From assembly GCF_000317475.1 (NCBI RefSeq), contig NC_019731.1:86928-150927 (forward strand): DNA of 64,000 bases, given 5' to 3'. Below, piece by piece: positions 8,001-16,061 of this stretch. The notes below the pieces were generated by a model, which searched no databases, was not told the origin of the DNA, and worked only from the letters and a program-made list of their open reading frames with translations. Source of the DNA: Oscillatoria nigro-viridis PCC 7112 (lineage in GTDB: Bacteria > Cyanobacteriota > Cyanobacteriia > Cyanobacteriales > Microcoleaceae). Position 1 is the first letter of the stretch; each line of letters begins with the position of its first letter. The position numbers and the translations under genes are program-made.

Positions 8001-8177
8001 AAAAACTTGGTTGAAATAGTCCAGCAGGCGATCGCAAGCAATGACGCGGAGACAGCAAAAGATGTTTTGATTTCGCTGAAAGAGGTTTGCGATTCTGGTG
8101 CTGCCGATCGTCAGAAAGTTTGGAACTCTGGGTTAACCGAATCTGAACGGGAGGCGTTTAGTGCGCTGATTCAGTAG
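5055..8177 (+). CDS. Plasmid replicase, DUF3854/TOPRIM primase - SF3-like helicase, copy 1
   Basis: A 1040-aa protein. Residues about 140-235 carry a TOPRIM/DUF3854 domain (ILITEGVFKALAG; FIIGFDADAATNPNV). A D5/SF3-type helicase follows, with Walker A GTGYGGTGKGT near 468, Walker B-like RLAIFDDQE near 511 and a sensor-like ALITANQ near 556. Residues 751-852 are a low-complexity linker encoding an iteron array. A small C-terminal domain (LVEIVQQAI...GAADRQKVW...TESEREAFSAL) closes it. Such proteins initiate plasmid replication, making primers and unwinding DNA. The start overlaps the leader ORF stop. The first ~270 residues are nearly identical to copy 2 at 42829, while the helicase parts differ widely, so the pair is mosaic. 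Confidence 0.88.
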   Translation: MSTTQSTQESQELDTAQSTPDLKGLGTLCSIDKKSLTPEHEAHISGRGLLNDWVRACCHSASIAQASHYLGYSVKSPGILFMGKDGQVQYRPDIREPKRGKKEPPKYLSPSGEFDAFLPPSPDNPLYWEIEALKREAFYINGVPYILITEGVFKALAGCSNGIPTISLLGVEQGLTGKARDPENQRFLVPALRKLAEAGFGFIIGFDADAATNPNVRAAEKKLAKQLAKFNVPVRSVTGAWAAASVIESGEVKNTKGMDDFIQHKGIEEFRAILTKAKLFGEKESDTEGEKKEKAVTSEIIGDELAEDLRDQLLYSSSHKSWMKYSLEFPGVWTQVADDYVRHIVHNLCRARGVMPNNNFIKNVLGWLQRTLFEFKWLERPSNELLPFEDGILNLLTNEWHEHAPGFRLTWVLPRKYQGSAVHAGWKRIEIWLDQATRGNKRMKDELLAFCAATLRGMSGLQKFLIGTGYGGTGKGTYTQLVTLLVGEQNVWVGKLEDLTKQDKIAELQTKRLAIFDDQEKYTGNLSNFRSMTGGALINGRNLYERSVTFRFPGLALITANQPCFPASALSWLKRRIIQHEFAYTPTKRNRNLVREFEPEISAFTKYLLSIPVAEIERILDPEDQSINGTFWEDRVRADPMAAWLNELVIHDAEAKTAVGADKNEWKDATYVPTNSTLFGSYNHYCTGGGYSAKGKNNFSADLVELCREVLGWKDVSKERAAVGVVIKGLRLRTDTDKGIATVEELLEQKNVDLGQHCVDLNVDLEPLPHKDYVDHVDLTSRSAEKNENTSADSNLILGAGTDSASLDQVTITADAIETLPPPKVYTVYTSHTEQDIQPSQGLHSGLHSGLHSGQHNPEPETAPTPPTAQPAQPIAPSDLKPKSEQAISDADAETIRKLSAQQPTSTLSTGSSQSKLLLLQDYARRIGEALGYQSPATAKAIAEYIQESIVNQDITESELAEVAGIENWQAFTALRNLTENEKNLVEIVQQAIASNDAETAKDVLISLKEVCDSGAADRQKVWNSGLTESEREAFSALIQ
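7307..7609 (+). repeat. Iteron-like array inside rep 1 (TGTAGACCT family)
   Basis: Five units in direct orientation, TGTAGACC(T/A) at 7307, 7328 (variant TGTAGACTT), 7340, 7373 and 7382, are followed by five inverted units (A/C)GGTCTACA at 7525, 7534, 7577, 7589 and 7601. The last three have an exact 12-bp period. GACCTAGGTC at 7311-7320 is a perfect palindrome. The array lies in frame within the linker of the replicase and encodes VDL-type and LHSG repeats. The position and the 12-bp period suggest an origin. Confidence 0.85.
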
Positions 8178-8284
8178 GTGCGGTTGCGGGCGATCGATCG
8201 GCTACCAGTCACCGGCCGCGGCCACGGCAGAATTTACCCGGTTCAAGCGGATTGCCGAATGAACCAGGCGATCGGCTTCTCTAG

Positions 8285-8600
8285 AAGCCGCCACCAAAAA
8301 AATTAGCTAATTTTTGGGTGCCCTAAAGTCAGGCAAGTGCAGTATAAAATCAGGCGGAAAGCAGTACAAAATCAGTGAGATACAGGTTTTTGCAGGGGCT
8401 GCACTCTACCTGTATTTACCTGAAAATATCCTGCTTGCCACCTGCAATTTCCTGCCAAATTACTGCTTTTTTGTGCTGTTCGTGCCTTGACCTGTTGGGA
8501 CTGGTTATGGCTGTTCTTTCTTGGTAGCAAGCAATGTTTTTGCGATCGCAAACCTGACTTTTACGTGCAGACAAAAAATATCCACCCCCTAAGCTGTTCG
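8285..8600 (+). repeat. Triplet-repeat hairpin element, copy A (short form)
   Basis: It starts with the palindrome AAAAATTAGCTAATTTTT. Three repeat units of about 21-22 bp follow (AAAGTCAGGCAAGTGCAG..., AAAATCAGGCGGAAAGCAG..., a diverged third), then CAGG/CCTG-rich arms, TTACTGCTTTTTTGTGCTG, and a conserved stretch with GGTAGCAAGCAATG. In this copy the distal arm does not exactly match any unit. It is 110 bp after rep 1, as copy D is after rep 2. Confidence 0.8.
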
Positions 8601-9084
8601 GCATTTAAAGGAGGATAGTAGGGTGCGGAGCGTAAATAAGGGTTTCCCATGTATAGTCAGTGTTCTAGCTGACGCACCTTACCTGAAGTGTTAATGGTTT
8701 AAATGCTCCACAGCTTATGAATATTCAGCATACTGCTTACCCGCAGTTCAAACCTTATTGATATGGAATAAGGAACGATTCGCGAGTCGCTACTGAAGCC
8801 CAAATACATCAATAAGAGCGGTAAGGTATGGGACAGGCACTGCGAATTATGTTTTTGTTGGAATATATTAGCGATCGCTCTTTACGGCAAGAGATTACTG
8901 CTTGTACTCATAACGTGGAGAATTATAACCGCCATTAATAGGTGGAAGTCGAGCGACTACTGTAAACCGACCGACTGCTGTAAACCGAGTCAGGCGGTAA
9001 ATTTTTATCCGACTGTCAAGCTCGCTCGGACAATAACTGTTTAGCCGATTGCTTCATCGCGAGTCCGACAACAGCAATTTATGC
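8601..9084. other. Intergenic stretch without a recognisable gene
   Basis: No reading frame looks real. It joins copy A of the repeat element to the right end of the TnpB element. It contains GACTGCTGTAAACCGA/GACTACTGTAAACCGA direct repeats near 8950-8985 and a GCGATCGC octamer. Confidence 0.4.
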
Positions 9085-10400
9085 GACTTTGAAATACTCA
9101 CCGACCTGAAGGTGCGGTGATTCTTGACGCTTCATAGAGTTCTGCTAACCGTTGCTAGCCTGACAAACCCTCTGCGCCCGTTTAGAGTCGTGGCGATTCC
9201 CCATCCCGACTTTCTCTATAATTTTAGCCGCATTCTCATCTCTGTCTTGCTCAGTACCACAACTCATGCAAACCACTGAACGAATAGACAAATCAATTTT
9301 TCCCCACTTAAAGCCACAGTCCGCACAGACTTGGCTAGTAGGTTCCCACCTACTAATTACTTGAAACTCTCTGCCAAATTTTTCGGATTTGGATTCACAG
9401 AGAGTTCTAAATTCTCTCCATCCTTGTTGGCTAATCGCCCTTGAGAGTTTCCGATTCTTCAGCATTCCTGACACGTTCAAATCTTCCAGAATAATCACTT
9501 GGTTTTCGTTGACGATTTTGGTTGATAATTTATGCAGGAAATCTTTACGGGTGTCCGTAATACGATTGTGTAGTGTGGCGAGCTTGATTCGAGTTATATT
9601 TCTCCTTTTGGAATCTTTGGGCTGGCGGGCTAACTTGCGTTGGAGTTTGCGAACTTTCCGGTCTAACTTTTTGTAGCTAGGACTTTCGGCTTTTTCGCTG
9701 TTACTCATTACTGCAAAGGTTTTGATTCCCAAGTCAATTCCGATACTTGGGTTTTTAGCTTCGACTTGAATTGGTTGAACCTCTACAACAAAACTTAAAA
9801 AATAACGGTTTGCACAATCTTTGATTACTGTGACAGAGCTAGGTTCTGAAGGTAGATTTCTCGACCATACTGGATTGACAATACCAATTTTAGCTAAATA
9901 GACACCCCCATTTTTGAAGGAAAACCCTCCCATCCTAAATCGCGCTGATTGCCTATTTGTTCTTTTTTTTAATTTAGGATACTGAACTTTACGACCTTTC
10001 CGCTTTCCCTTACAGGAGTTGAAAAAGTTCTGGAAAGCTGTTTCCAAATCAGCTAGAGACTGCTGTAAGGGGATATTAGAAACTTCACTTAACCAAGCTC
10101 TTTCTTCGGTCTTTTTGGCTTGGGTTATTACTATTTTCTGAAGTTCAGCAGAGCTTGGCTTTTTCTCAAACTGTTTGCAGAGCGCTAGGGCATCATTCCA
10201 GACTACTCGACAGCATCCAAACAACTGAGCTAAACTCTGCTGTTGCTGATGAGTCGGATAAATTCTGTATTGATACCTTGCTTTCATTATTTTCCGTTAC
10301 TTACTTGCTTTATTATACTAGGCTTTACCAACAAAATTAAGAGACTTCAAAGAGAATTAATGCCGTCTTGAAAGACGGGGCTTGTATCCCCATTTCTTGG
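9085..10400 (-). mobile_element. TnpB-only IS200/IS605-type element
   Basis: On the tnpB sense strand the 3' end carries a hairpin (TCACCG...CGGTGA at 9098-9120) right after the gene, as expected for the right end of IS200/IS605 elements and the 3' part of the guide-type omega RNA. On the other side a hairpin CCGTCTT/AAGACGG lies at 10363-10378, next to GGGGCTTGTATCCCC, likely the left end. No tnpA is present, so it depends on a partner for transposition. The exact ends are estimates. Confidence 0.7.
9145..10287 (-). CDS. tnpB: RNA-guided endonuclease TnpB (IS200/IS605 OrfB)
   Basis: A 380-aa protein of normal TnpB length. The N-terminal part starts MKARYQYRIYPT and has the WED-like/helical region. 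The RuvC-type catalytic residues are present: Asp185 in GIDLGIKTF, Glu268 in ILEDLNVSGM and Asp350 in DRDENAA. The zinc ribbon is intact (C321-C324, C340-C343). All catalytic positions look functional. TnpB cuts DNA next to a short motif under the guide of an RNA made from the element's right end, helping retention of the element. The guide scaffold should overlap the gene's 3' end at about 9085-9300. A TATAAT lies about 24 bases upstream of the ATG (10312-10317). Confidence 0.93.
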   Translation of the reverse strand: MKARYQYRIYPTHQQQQSLAQLFGCCRVVWNDALALCKQFEKKPSSAELQKIVITQAKKTEERAWLSEVSNIPLQQSLADLETAFQNFFNSCKGKRKGRKVQYPKLKKRTNRQSARFRMGGFSFKNGGVYLAKIGIVNPVWSRNLPSEPSSVTVIKDCANRYFLSFVVEVQPIQVEAKNPSIGIDLGIKTFAVMSNSEKAESPSYKKLDRKVRKLQRKLARQPKDSKRRNITRIKLATLHNRITDTRKDFLHKLSTKIVNENQVIILEDLNVSGMLKNRKLSRAISQQGWREFRTLCESKSEKFGREFQVISRWEPTSQVCADCGFKWGKIDLSIRSVVCMSCGTEQDRDENAAKIIEKVGMGNRHDSKRAQRVCQASNG

Positions 10401-10429
10401 TCAAGGCTGACATAACGGCTGCTACGCTG

Positions 10430-10870
10430 CCAAATTTTTCGCACTTGCTCAACTTGATTTTTAATTCAATTTAGATAACGGCTACTGTGTTGCCAATTTT
10501 CTCACACTTGCTCAACTTGATTTTTAATTCAATTCCGATGCCGGAACTTGACTATTAAGTCAATCCACTTGTTGTTAAAAACGCTAAAAAATTAGCTAAT
10601 TGTTGCGTCAGCTAAAGTCAGGGATTTGCAGTATAAAGTCAGGCAAGTGCAGTATAAAGTCAGGCATTTGCAGGTATTTGCAGGGGCTGCACTTTACCTG
10701 CAAATGCCTGTAAATATCCTGCAAATGCCTGCAATTTTATGCCAAATTACTGCTTTTTTGTGCTGTTCGTGTCGTGACCTGTTGAGGCTGGTTATGGCTG
10801 TTCTTTCTCGGTAGCAAGCAATGGTTTTGTTCGTACAAACCTGACTTTTACGCGCAGAAACAAAAACAAT
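10430..10870 (+). repeat. Triplet-repeat hairpin element, copy B (long form)
   Basis: The left arm has CACTTGCTCAACTTG twice, TTGACTATTAAGTCAA and AATTAGCTAATT. Three 21-bp units follow at 10614, 10635 and 10656 (AAAGTCAGG + core GATTTG, CAAGTG, CATTTG). The third unit (CAGGCATTTGCAGG, 10661-10674) is exactly complementary to CCTGCAAATGCCTG at 10697-10710 and again at 10718-10731. The right part matches the other copies through GGTAGCAAGCAATGG. Confidence 0.85.
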
Positions 10871-10879
10871 GCACCCTTA

Positions 10880-12937
10880 TGAATGGGGAATCCTAGGTGT
10901 CAAGGCGATCGCGCTCTTGCTAGCTATCGGACGAACGATTCTCTCGCGATCCTCGACATCAGCCGGCTGCTTCGCTTGCAAACAGGAGGGCAAGGCGCGA
11001 TCGCGTTGGGCGTCCTCCGTCGATACTCAACAGCACCAACTCGAATACGTCGTGCGATGCTCGGCTCCATCGTAAAGGCGGCTGTCCTGTACACCAACAG
11101 GCTCGCTCCTGACTTCAAGAGCGACTGGCAGGAGCACAGTTCTATCCTTGTCCAAACTGCCCCATCAAACTTTCTTGCCTTGGCTGTTGTCGTGTGCGAT
11201 CGCGCCAGTCCTGCCTACCAACAATTCTCATAGCAATCTTGCAAAAACCCTTAATTTGCAAAGAGTGCTCAATTTTACCCCCTATAACGTCTATTTGACA
11301 TGGCAAGCTCGGCGACTACCGTACTAACTACGAGGATTGAGGAGGATTTAGAAGGGTCTAAATTACAAAAAATCGCGTCAAAAGCAACAATTCTTTACAA
11401 AAACTGATAAGTATTTATACTGATTGTGACCGAAAAAGTAGGAATTACGAGGTGTAACGAGTAATAACTGTGCTGGTTTCTCCTCTTTTTTCCTCCCAAA
11501 TTTTAGCTAAAAATTGTGAATGAGTAAGTGCGATTTTCCTGCATTGTTTTGGTCAAAGTGTACTTGGATTGATAGCATCAATGGGGAGCCAGTGGTAGCG
11601 AGTTGCAGGCTGATTCGGATATTCGAGTAACGGTAGCCGAGTCACGAGTTGCACCTTTTAAGGTCGAGACAATTCTTTGAAAGCGCAATGCTGTCGGCTA
11701 GTCTAGTAATAGTAGCTATCGCCACAAACACCTAAAAACTGGGGGATGGGGGTGTCAAAGGGCTTGAATTTTACCCGATATTCAACTGTTCCGATAAATG
11801 CCATCGATGCTATGTTAGCCCAGTGTGCCAAAGGGCTTGAATTTTGCCCGATCTGAGACTGTGCCGATTGCGCGAACATTGCTCCTACTGTTGTGACAAC
11901 TTCGTAGCAGCACTGGCATCAATTACCGCAACTGTCCCCATTCAACTTGGGTAGCATCGTTACGGCCTAAAACTTAGAGGCGCGTGGCGATCGCGCTCTC
12001 TCTGAAATCAAGTACAACCGTACCATCGCCCCCACAATTGTCACTGCCTTCAAAGTGCCTAGTTTAACAAGTTTTCTCGCTTTTCCTTTGACTACAAAAT
12101 TTGCTGGGTTGCCAAAGTAATGCTATTAGCATTCTGGCAGCAAAAAAATATTGAGGCACTTCGCTTTTTTGTACAAAAGTGCGGTAGCACTGCATTCAAT
12201 CTACCAAACAAACTGAACTGCAACTCAAGAAGAGAAAAACGTTACCGCTATTGTTCCGATACATTAATATGCAATAGCTGACTCAACCGAGTTCCGAGGC
12301 GGCAATCTTTTAGGCCATCTTAACAGCCTATTCTATTAGTTCTGCTTGCTCAATTGTGAAAGTACAGCTTGCTAAAAATGCTACAGTTGTTAGCTTGCCT
12401 CTGCTACATTTGCTTAAAATAGGAGTGTAGAGCTTGCTGTTAAATTATTAAATTGATATTAAGTGTACCGGGACAGGAAAAAACCTCAAAATTAACTTTT
12501 TGGGGCTGACTTTTCATGCGTTTTCATGCGTTTTTTGCTGTTTTTTATGAGAATGTGCGAGTAAACTTGTGCAAACTCAACTTAATTCTTAGCTGAATTT
12601 TGGGGCTTATTCGTAGCAAAAAACGCATGAGAACTCAAACTTATGCCAGAGAGGAAGCTTGCACAAAAAGCAGGAATGAGTCGTAGCAATAGCAATGTTC
12701 AGCGATATATTTATATCGGTAAAGGAAAGTTGTGGCTAAGTTTTCTGAAACTTATAGTGCGATCGCTCCTACCTACAACAGCTTCAAGCAACCGGGGCGA
12801 GCGCTGTATTCGCAACTCATGGCGATTGCCCTTCAACGAGCGCCTCGCAGTCAATTAAAGTCGCCATACCTAGATTATTCGCTATTCGCGAATGTAGAAT
12901 AAAGGAAACAAGGAAACAATGCGCTTGCTCATCCGCT
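10880..12937. other. About 2 kb non-coding stretch of replicon module 1
   Basis: No convincing gene. Open stretches near 10883-11233 look like shadow reading of a GC-rich repeat. Blocks are shared with 46540-48165: GGCGGCTGTCCTGTACACCAAC, CTATAACGTCTATTTGACATGG, AAAGTGCG-TAGCACTGCATTCAATC, GATATATTTATATCGGTAAAGG and ATTCGCTATTCGCGAAT just before the gene pair. Between the blocks the two versions differ strongly. The pattern fits a functional DNA or RNA region, or an old decayed gene set. Confidence 0.5.
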
Positions 12938-13447
12938 ATGCTAAAACCCCAAGATATCCTTGCAATACTCAAAGTCCACAGTTGGGATTCAACGAACTGG
13001 ACGTACAGTTCTCTCGCTCAAAGCTTGGGCATGAGCGCATCAGAAGTTCATGCTGCCCTTGAGCGTTCTGAAGCTGCCGGTCTGTATTATGGCTCCGAGC
13101 GGAAAATTTTGAAGCAAGCGGTGTTGGAATTCTTGGTTCACGGGTTGCGCTATGTATTCTACGCCCAGCCAGGCCCCCTCTCGCGGGGACTGCCAACTGC
13201 ACATTCTGCTGAGCCGTTGAAAAGCAAGCTGGTTGCCTCACCGTCTGAGGTTTACGTCTGGCCTGACCCTCAAGGTATCGTGAGAGGGCAGGCAATCGCG
13301 CCTCTGTACCGTTCAGTCCCCCAAGCTGCCAGTAACGATCCAAAACTTTATGCCTTGCTCAGCTTGATTGACGCTATTCGAGTTGGTCGGGTGCGGGAGC
13401 AACGTTTAGCCGCTAGCGAACTTGAAAAGAGGATCGTCGCTCTATGA
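12938..13447 (+). CDS. Winged-helix antitoxin-like protein, copy 1, 169 aa
   Basis: MLKPQDILAILKVHSWD...TYSSLAQSLGMSASEVHAALERSEAAGLY is a winged-helix domain. It is followed by the conserved LEFLVHGLRYVF...RGLPTAHSAEPL, VWPDPQG.VRGQAIAPLYRSVP and ALLSLIDAIRVGRVRERQLA-like C-terminus. The TGA overlaps the next ATG as ATGA, so the two are coupled. This wHTH plus nucleotidyltransferase arrangement resembles AbiEi/AbiEii-type toxin-antitoxin pairs, in which this protein would be repressor and antitoxin. The copy at 48166 differs by a single visible residue (QGI versus QGV). The upstream ATTCGCTATTCGCGAAT palindromic stretch may be its operator. Confidence 0.75.
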   Translation: MLKPQDILAILKVHSWDSTNWTYSSLAQSLGMSASEVHAALERSEAAGLYYGSERKILKQAVLEFLVHGLRYVFYAQPGPLSRGLPTAHSAEPLKSKLVASPSEVYVWPDPQGIVRGQAIAPLYRSVPQAASNDPKLYALLSLIDAIRVGRVREQRLAASELEKRIVAL

Positions 13448-14130
13448 ACCCGCAGATACTCATGCTGGAAATAGTTGCCAGGGTACTCTCTCAAGTACGC
13501 ACTACCATCGTCTTCACAGGAGGAGCAACGATATCCCTGTATCTGGACGAAGTGGCTGCTCCTGACATTCGACCTACCGATGATGTTGATTGTGTTGTGG
13601 AAATCACGTCCAGAGCTGAATATTACAACTTCTCGAACTTGTTGCGAACCCTTGGGCTTCAAGAGAGTACAGAATCAGGCGCACCCCTATGTCGCTGGCA
13701 GTACGAGGGCATTTCCATTGATGTCATGCCGTGCGACTCCTCTGTATTAGGGTTTTCCAATCGCTGGTACAGGCCGGGCATTGCTAACTCTATTCGCTAC
13801 CAACTTCCAAGTGGTAGGCAAATCCTAATTTTTTCAACGCCTTACCTTCTAGCTTCCAAAATAGAAGCTTTCATGGGTAGAGGCGGGGGTAACTTTTATT
13901 TTAGTTCTGATATTGAAGACATCGTGGCATTGGTTGACGGGCGTTCGAGTTTGTTCAAGGAAGTGCAACAAGCTGACTATGAAGTGAAAGCATTTTTATC
14001 AGGATGGTTTCGAGCCGAGCTGGAAAATCTGTGCTCCATCGCGCCTGCTTTCCTCTCACCCGTTGCTAAAAATTCAGGTCGCACTCGCTTGCTCTTGCAA
14101 AGAATTGAAAGGCTGGCGATGGTAGTTTAG
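13444..14130 (+). CDS. Nucleotidyltransferase-fold toxin-like protein, copy 1, 228 aa
   Basis: The minimal nucleotidyltransferase signature is present: Gly26-Gly27 in VFTGGATISLYLD, and Asp47/Asp49 in RPTDDVDCVV. The third acidic residue of the family is probably in GISIDVMP. The rest (LGFSNRWYRPG, TPYLLASKIEAFMGRGGGN, SSDIEDIVALVDGR) matches AbiEii-like transferases, where the LLASKIEAF helix is typical. It is translationally coupled to the winged-helix gene. By analogy with AbiE/MenT-like systems it may transfer nucleotides to RNA or protein as a growth-arresting toxin, stabilising the replicon. The second copy is at 48672. Confidence 0.78.
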   Translation: MNPQILMLEIVARVLSQVRTTIVFTGGATISLYLDEVAAPDIRPTDDVDCVVEITSRAEYYNFSNLLRTLGLQESTESGAPLCRWQYEGISIDVMPCDSSVLGFSNRWYRPGIANSIRYQLPSGRQILIFSTPYLLASKIEAFMGRGGGNFYFSSDIEDIVALVDGRSSLFKEVQQADYEVKAFLSGWFRAELENLCSIAPAFLSPVAKNSGRTRLLLQRIERLAMVV

Positions 14131-14287
14131 TAGTTAACTGCTAGCAATAGACAGCAGCGGACACTCGATCGAGGTAAGCCTTACACTCGCAAACAGCCCG
14201 GCTCGGAACGCAAAAACCAGATAGTCCAGCCTCAACTTTATTGCTGGCATAGTGGGTACTACGCTACAAAATCGCTTCATAAATTTT

Positions 14288-14690
14288 AGCTGCCTGCCAA
14301 TTTTCTCACACTTGCTCAACTTGATTTTTAATTCAATTCTGACACCACAACTTGACTATTAAGTCAATCCACTTGTTGTTAAAAACGCTAAAAAATTAGC
14401 TAATTGTTGCGGAGCGCTAAAGTCAGGCAAGTGCAGTATAAAGTCAGGCAAGTGCAGTATAAAGTCAGGCGGAAAGCAGGTATTTGCAGGAACTGCACTT
14501 TACCTGCATTTACCTGCAAATATCCTGCAAATGCCTGAAATTTTCGGTCAAATTACTGCTTTTTTGTGCTGTTCGTGTCGTGACCTGTTGGGACTGGTTA
14601 TGGCTGTTCTCTCTCGGTAGCAAGCAATGTTTTTGCGATCGCAAACCCTGACTAATTCGTGTTGACAAAAAATAATGCACCTTTATGAAT
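14288..14690 (+). repeat. Triplet-repeat hairpin element, copy C (long form)
   Basis: Same left arm as copies B and E. Units at 14419 and 14440 are identical (core CAAGTG) and the third at 14461 has core CGGAAAG. The distal arm CCTGCAAATGCCTGA does not match any of its own units but would match those in B and E, which suggests recombination between copies. It closes the module-1 toxin-antitoxin cassette. Confidence 0.83.
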
Positions 14691-14699
14691 GGGGCATCC

Positions 14700-15770
14700 T
14701 AGATGTCAAGGCGCTTAATTTTTACCCGCTCTTCGGCTGTACCGATCGCTCACATTGCTCAGGCAGTTGTTGTGGCGACTTTTGTGGAGGCGATCGACGC
14801 CGACAACTGTCACAACAGCCGATGTGGTGGCGGTTGTCGGCGCGGCAGAATTTGCCCGGTTCAAACTGCATTACTGTATTGCTCTTCAACATCTGTTAAC
14901 GCCCCATCAGTTGTTCGGGGAAGTACGCTGCTATCGCTCCCCAAAAATAGCGATAGCCAAATTTCCCAAATACCGCTCTCTGAGGAAAGTGTTTGTAGCT
15001 AGAGATCGTAGAGCGCCGTTCGGTATGCTGCATTCTTCCGACACCCGCTCTCCACGAACCGAGGATGCCTCTTCTTGAGCTATCGCTCCCGGGTAGAAAA
15101 TTCGCTCTAGTTGAGAGTCAGGTTGCTGACACCGCCGCCACTGCTGGACTTGCCCGGAGTCGAGTCGGGTGTCCGAGCAGTGAATGACTTTCCAAGCGGT
15201 GCTGCCGAGCGAGAGGAAACGAGCTAGAGGAAGCTTGGAGTGGAAAAGTTAATTTAAGTATTTTCCGGCCTGATTTAAGTATTTTCGCGCAGGAAAACAG
15301 TTACTTTTATAAAGACTTAACATAAGTCAAACAACTCTCAGTAAATATACAGAATTATTTTCTGACTCGCAGCAGCAAAAACTATAAAGTTCAGTATTGT
15401 AACTAATATATTTATAATCGAGTCTAGCCGATAATAAGGACGAGCAACAAGTCGAGCGCAGTCGTAGGAATAAGCGTAAGTAAAGATTCCTCGAACTTGC
15501 TCAACGCCAAATCAATCAATTAAAAATCAAGGGTGCAGCCATGACTTTAACAAAGCCGTTCCGATTGCCTTTTCCCCAAAAAAGTAGCAAAAATACAAGT
15601 TTTGCAACCCCTACCTTGACTGTCAACCCTACAACAGGCAGTTTGAGAACTCGAACATCAAGCAAACAATCAATAATAATAGTCCTGGACGCATAGACTC
15701 TACTTGTATGATGCGCCGCTCCCCGCCTTACCACTACAAATAGTGTCAAAATTGACCCGTTGAATCGAGT
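14700..15770. other. Intergenic stretch without a recognisable gene
   Basis: About 1 kb between repeat C and the 21-bp tandem array. Short open stretches exist but none has a ribosome-binding site or a familiar sequence. It is rich in GATCG and GCTATCGCTCC motifs. Confidence 0.4.
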
Positions 15771-15774
15771 CCTG

Positions 15775-15865
15775 AATAAATTGAGTTTAGGACTCAATAA
15801 ATTGAGTCTAGGACTGAATAAATTGAGCCTAAGACTGAATAAATTGAGTCTAGGACTCAATAAAT
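15775..15865. repeat. 21-bp tandem repeat, four copies plus a partial
   Basis: AATAAATTGAGTCTAGGACT(C/G) is repeated exactly at 15775, 15796, 15817 and 15838, with a partial at 15859. Each unit contains the palindrome GAGTCTAGGACTC. A minus-strand open frame reading through it is a product of the repeat. It resembles the short tandem repeats common between cyanobacterial genes. Confidence 0.9.
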
Positions 15866-16061
15866 AGCGAAAGCGAGTAACAATAGCGAAGGCGGGCTAC
15901 AGTCGTTTAAGGAGTACGGATTCGCCTTATAACTCCATTCAAACAGGCGACTCGACCAAAGCGGGTAACATAATTGCAACTCGCATCTCCTCAAAAAGAT
16001 AAGTGACGCATCCAAGCTTACCAAAACTATTATTTAACCCTCAAATCAGGAGTGCAAGCGA

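Noticed and set aside
10614..10731. Possible CRISPR array at the 21-bp repeats
   Set aside because: Units are directly adjacent without spacers, only three per element, and no cas genes are present.
10883..11233. Open frame of 116 codons after repeat copy B, with a partial match after copy D
   Set aside because: It reads through HIP1-type repeats, lacks a ribosome-binding site, and the counterpart at 46544-46750 breaks off after a shift. The similarity is explained by DNA repeat homology.
12643..12858. 71-codon frame with RYIYIGKGKLWLSF, also at 47912-48130
   Set aside because: Only the GATATATTTATATCGGT DNA block is conserved; both ends differ and no ribosome-binding site exists. It was treated as part of the non-coding region.
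15516..15860. 114-codon minus-strand frame with SPRLNLFS repeats
   Set aside because: The repeats come from the 21-bp tandem array; start and composition are artefacts.
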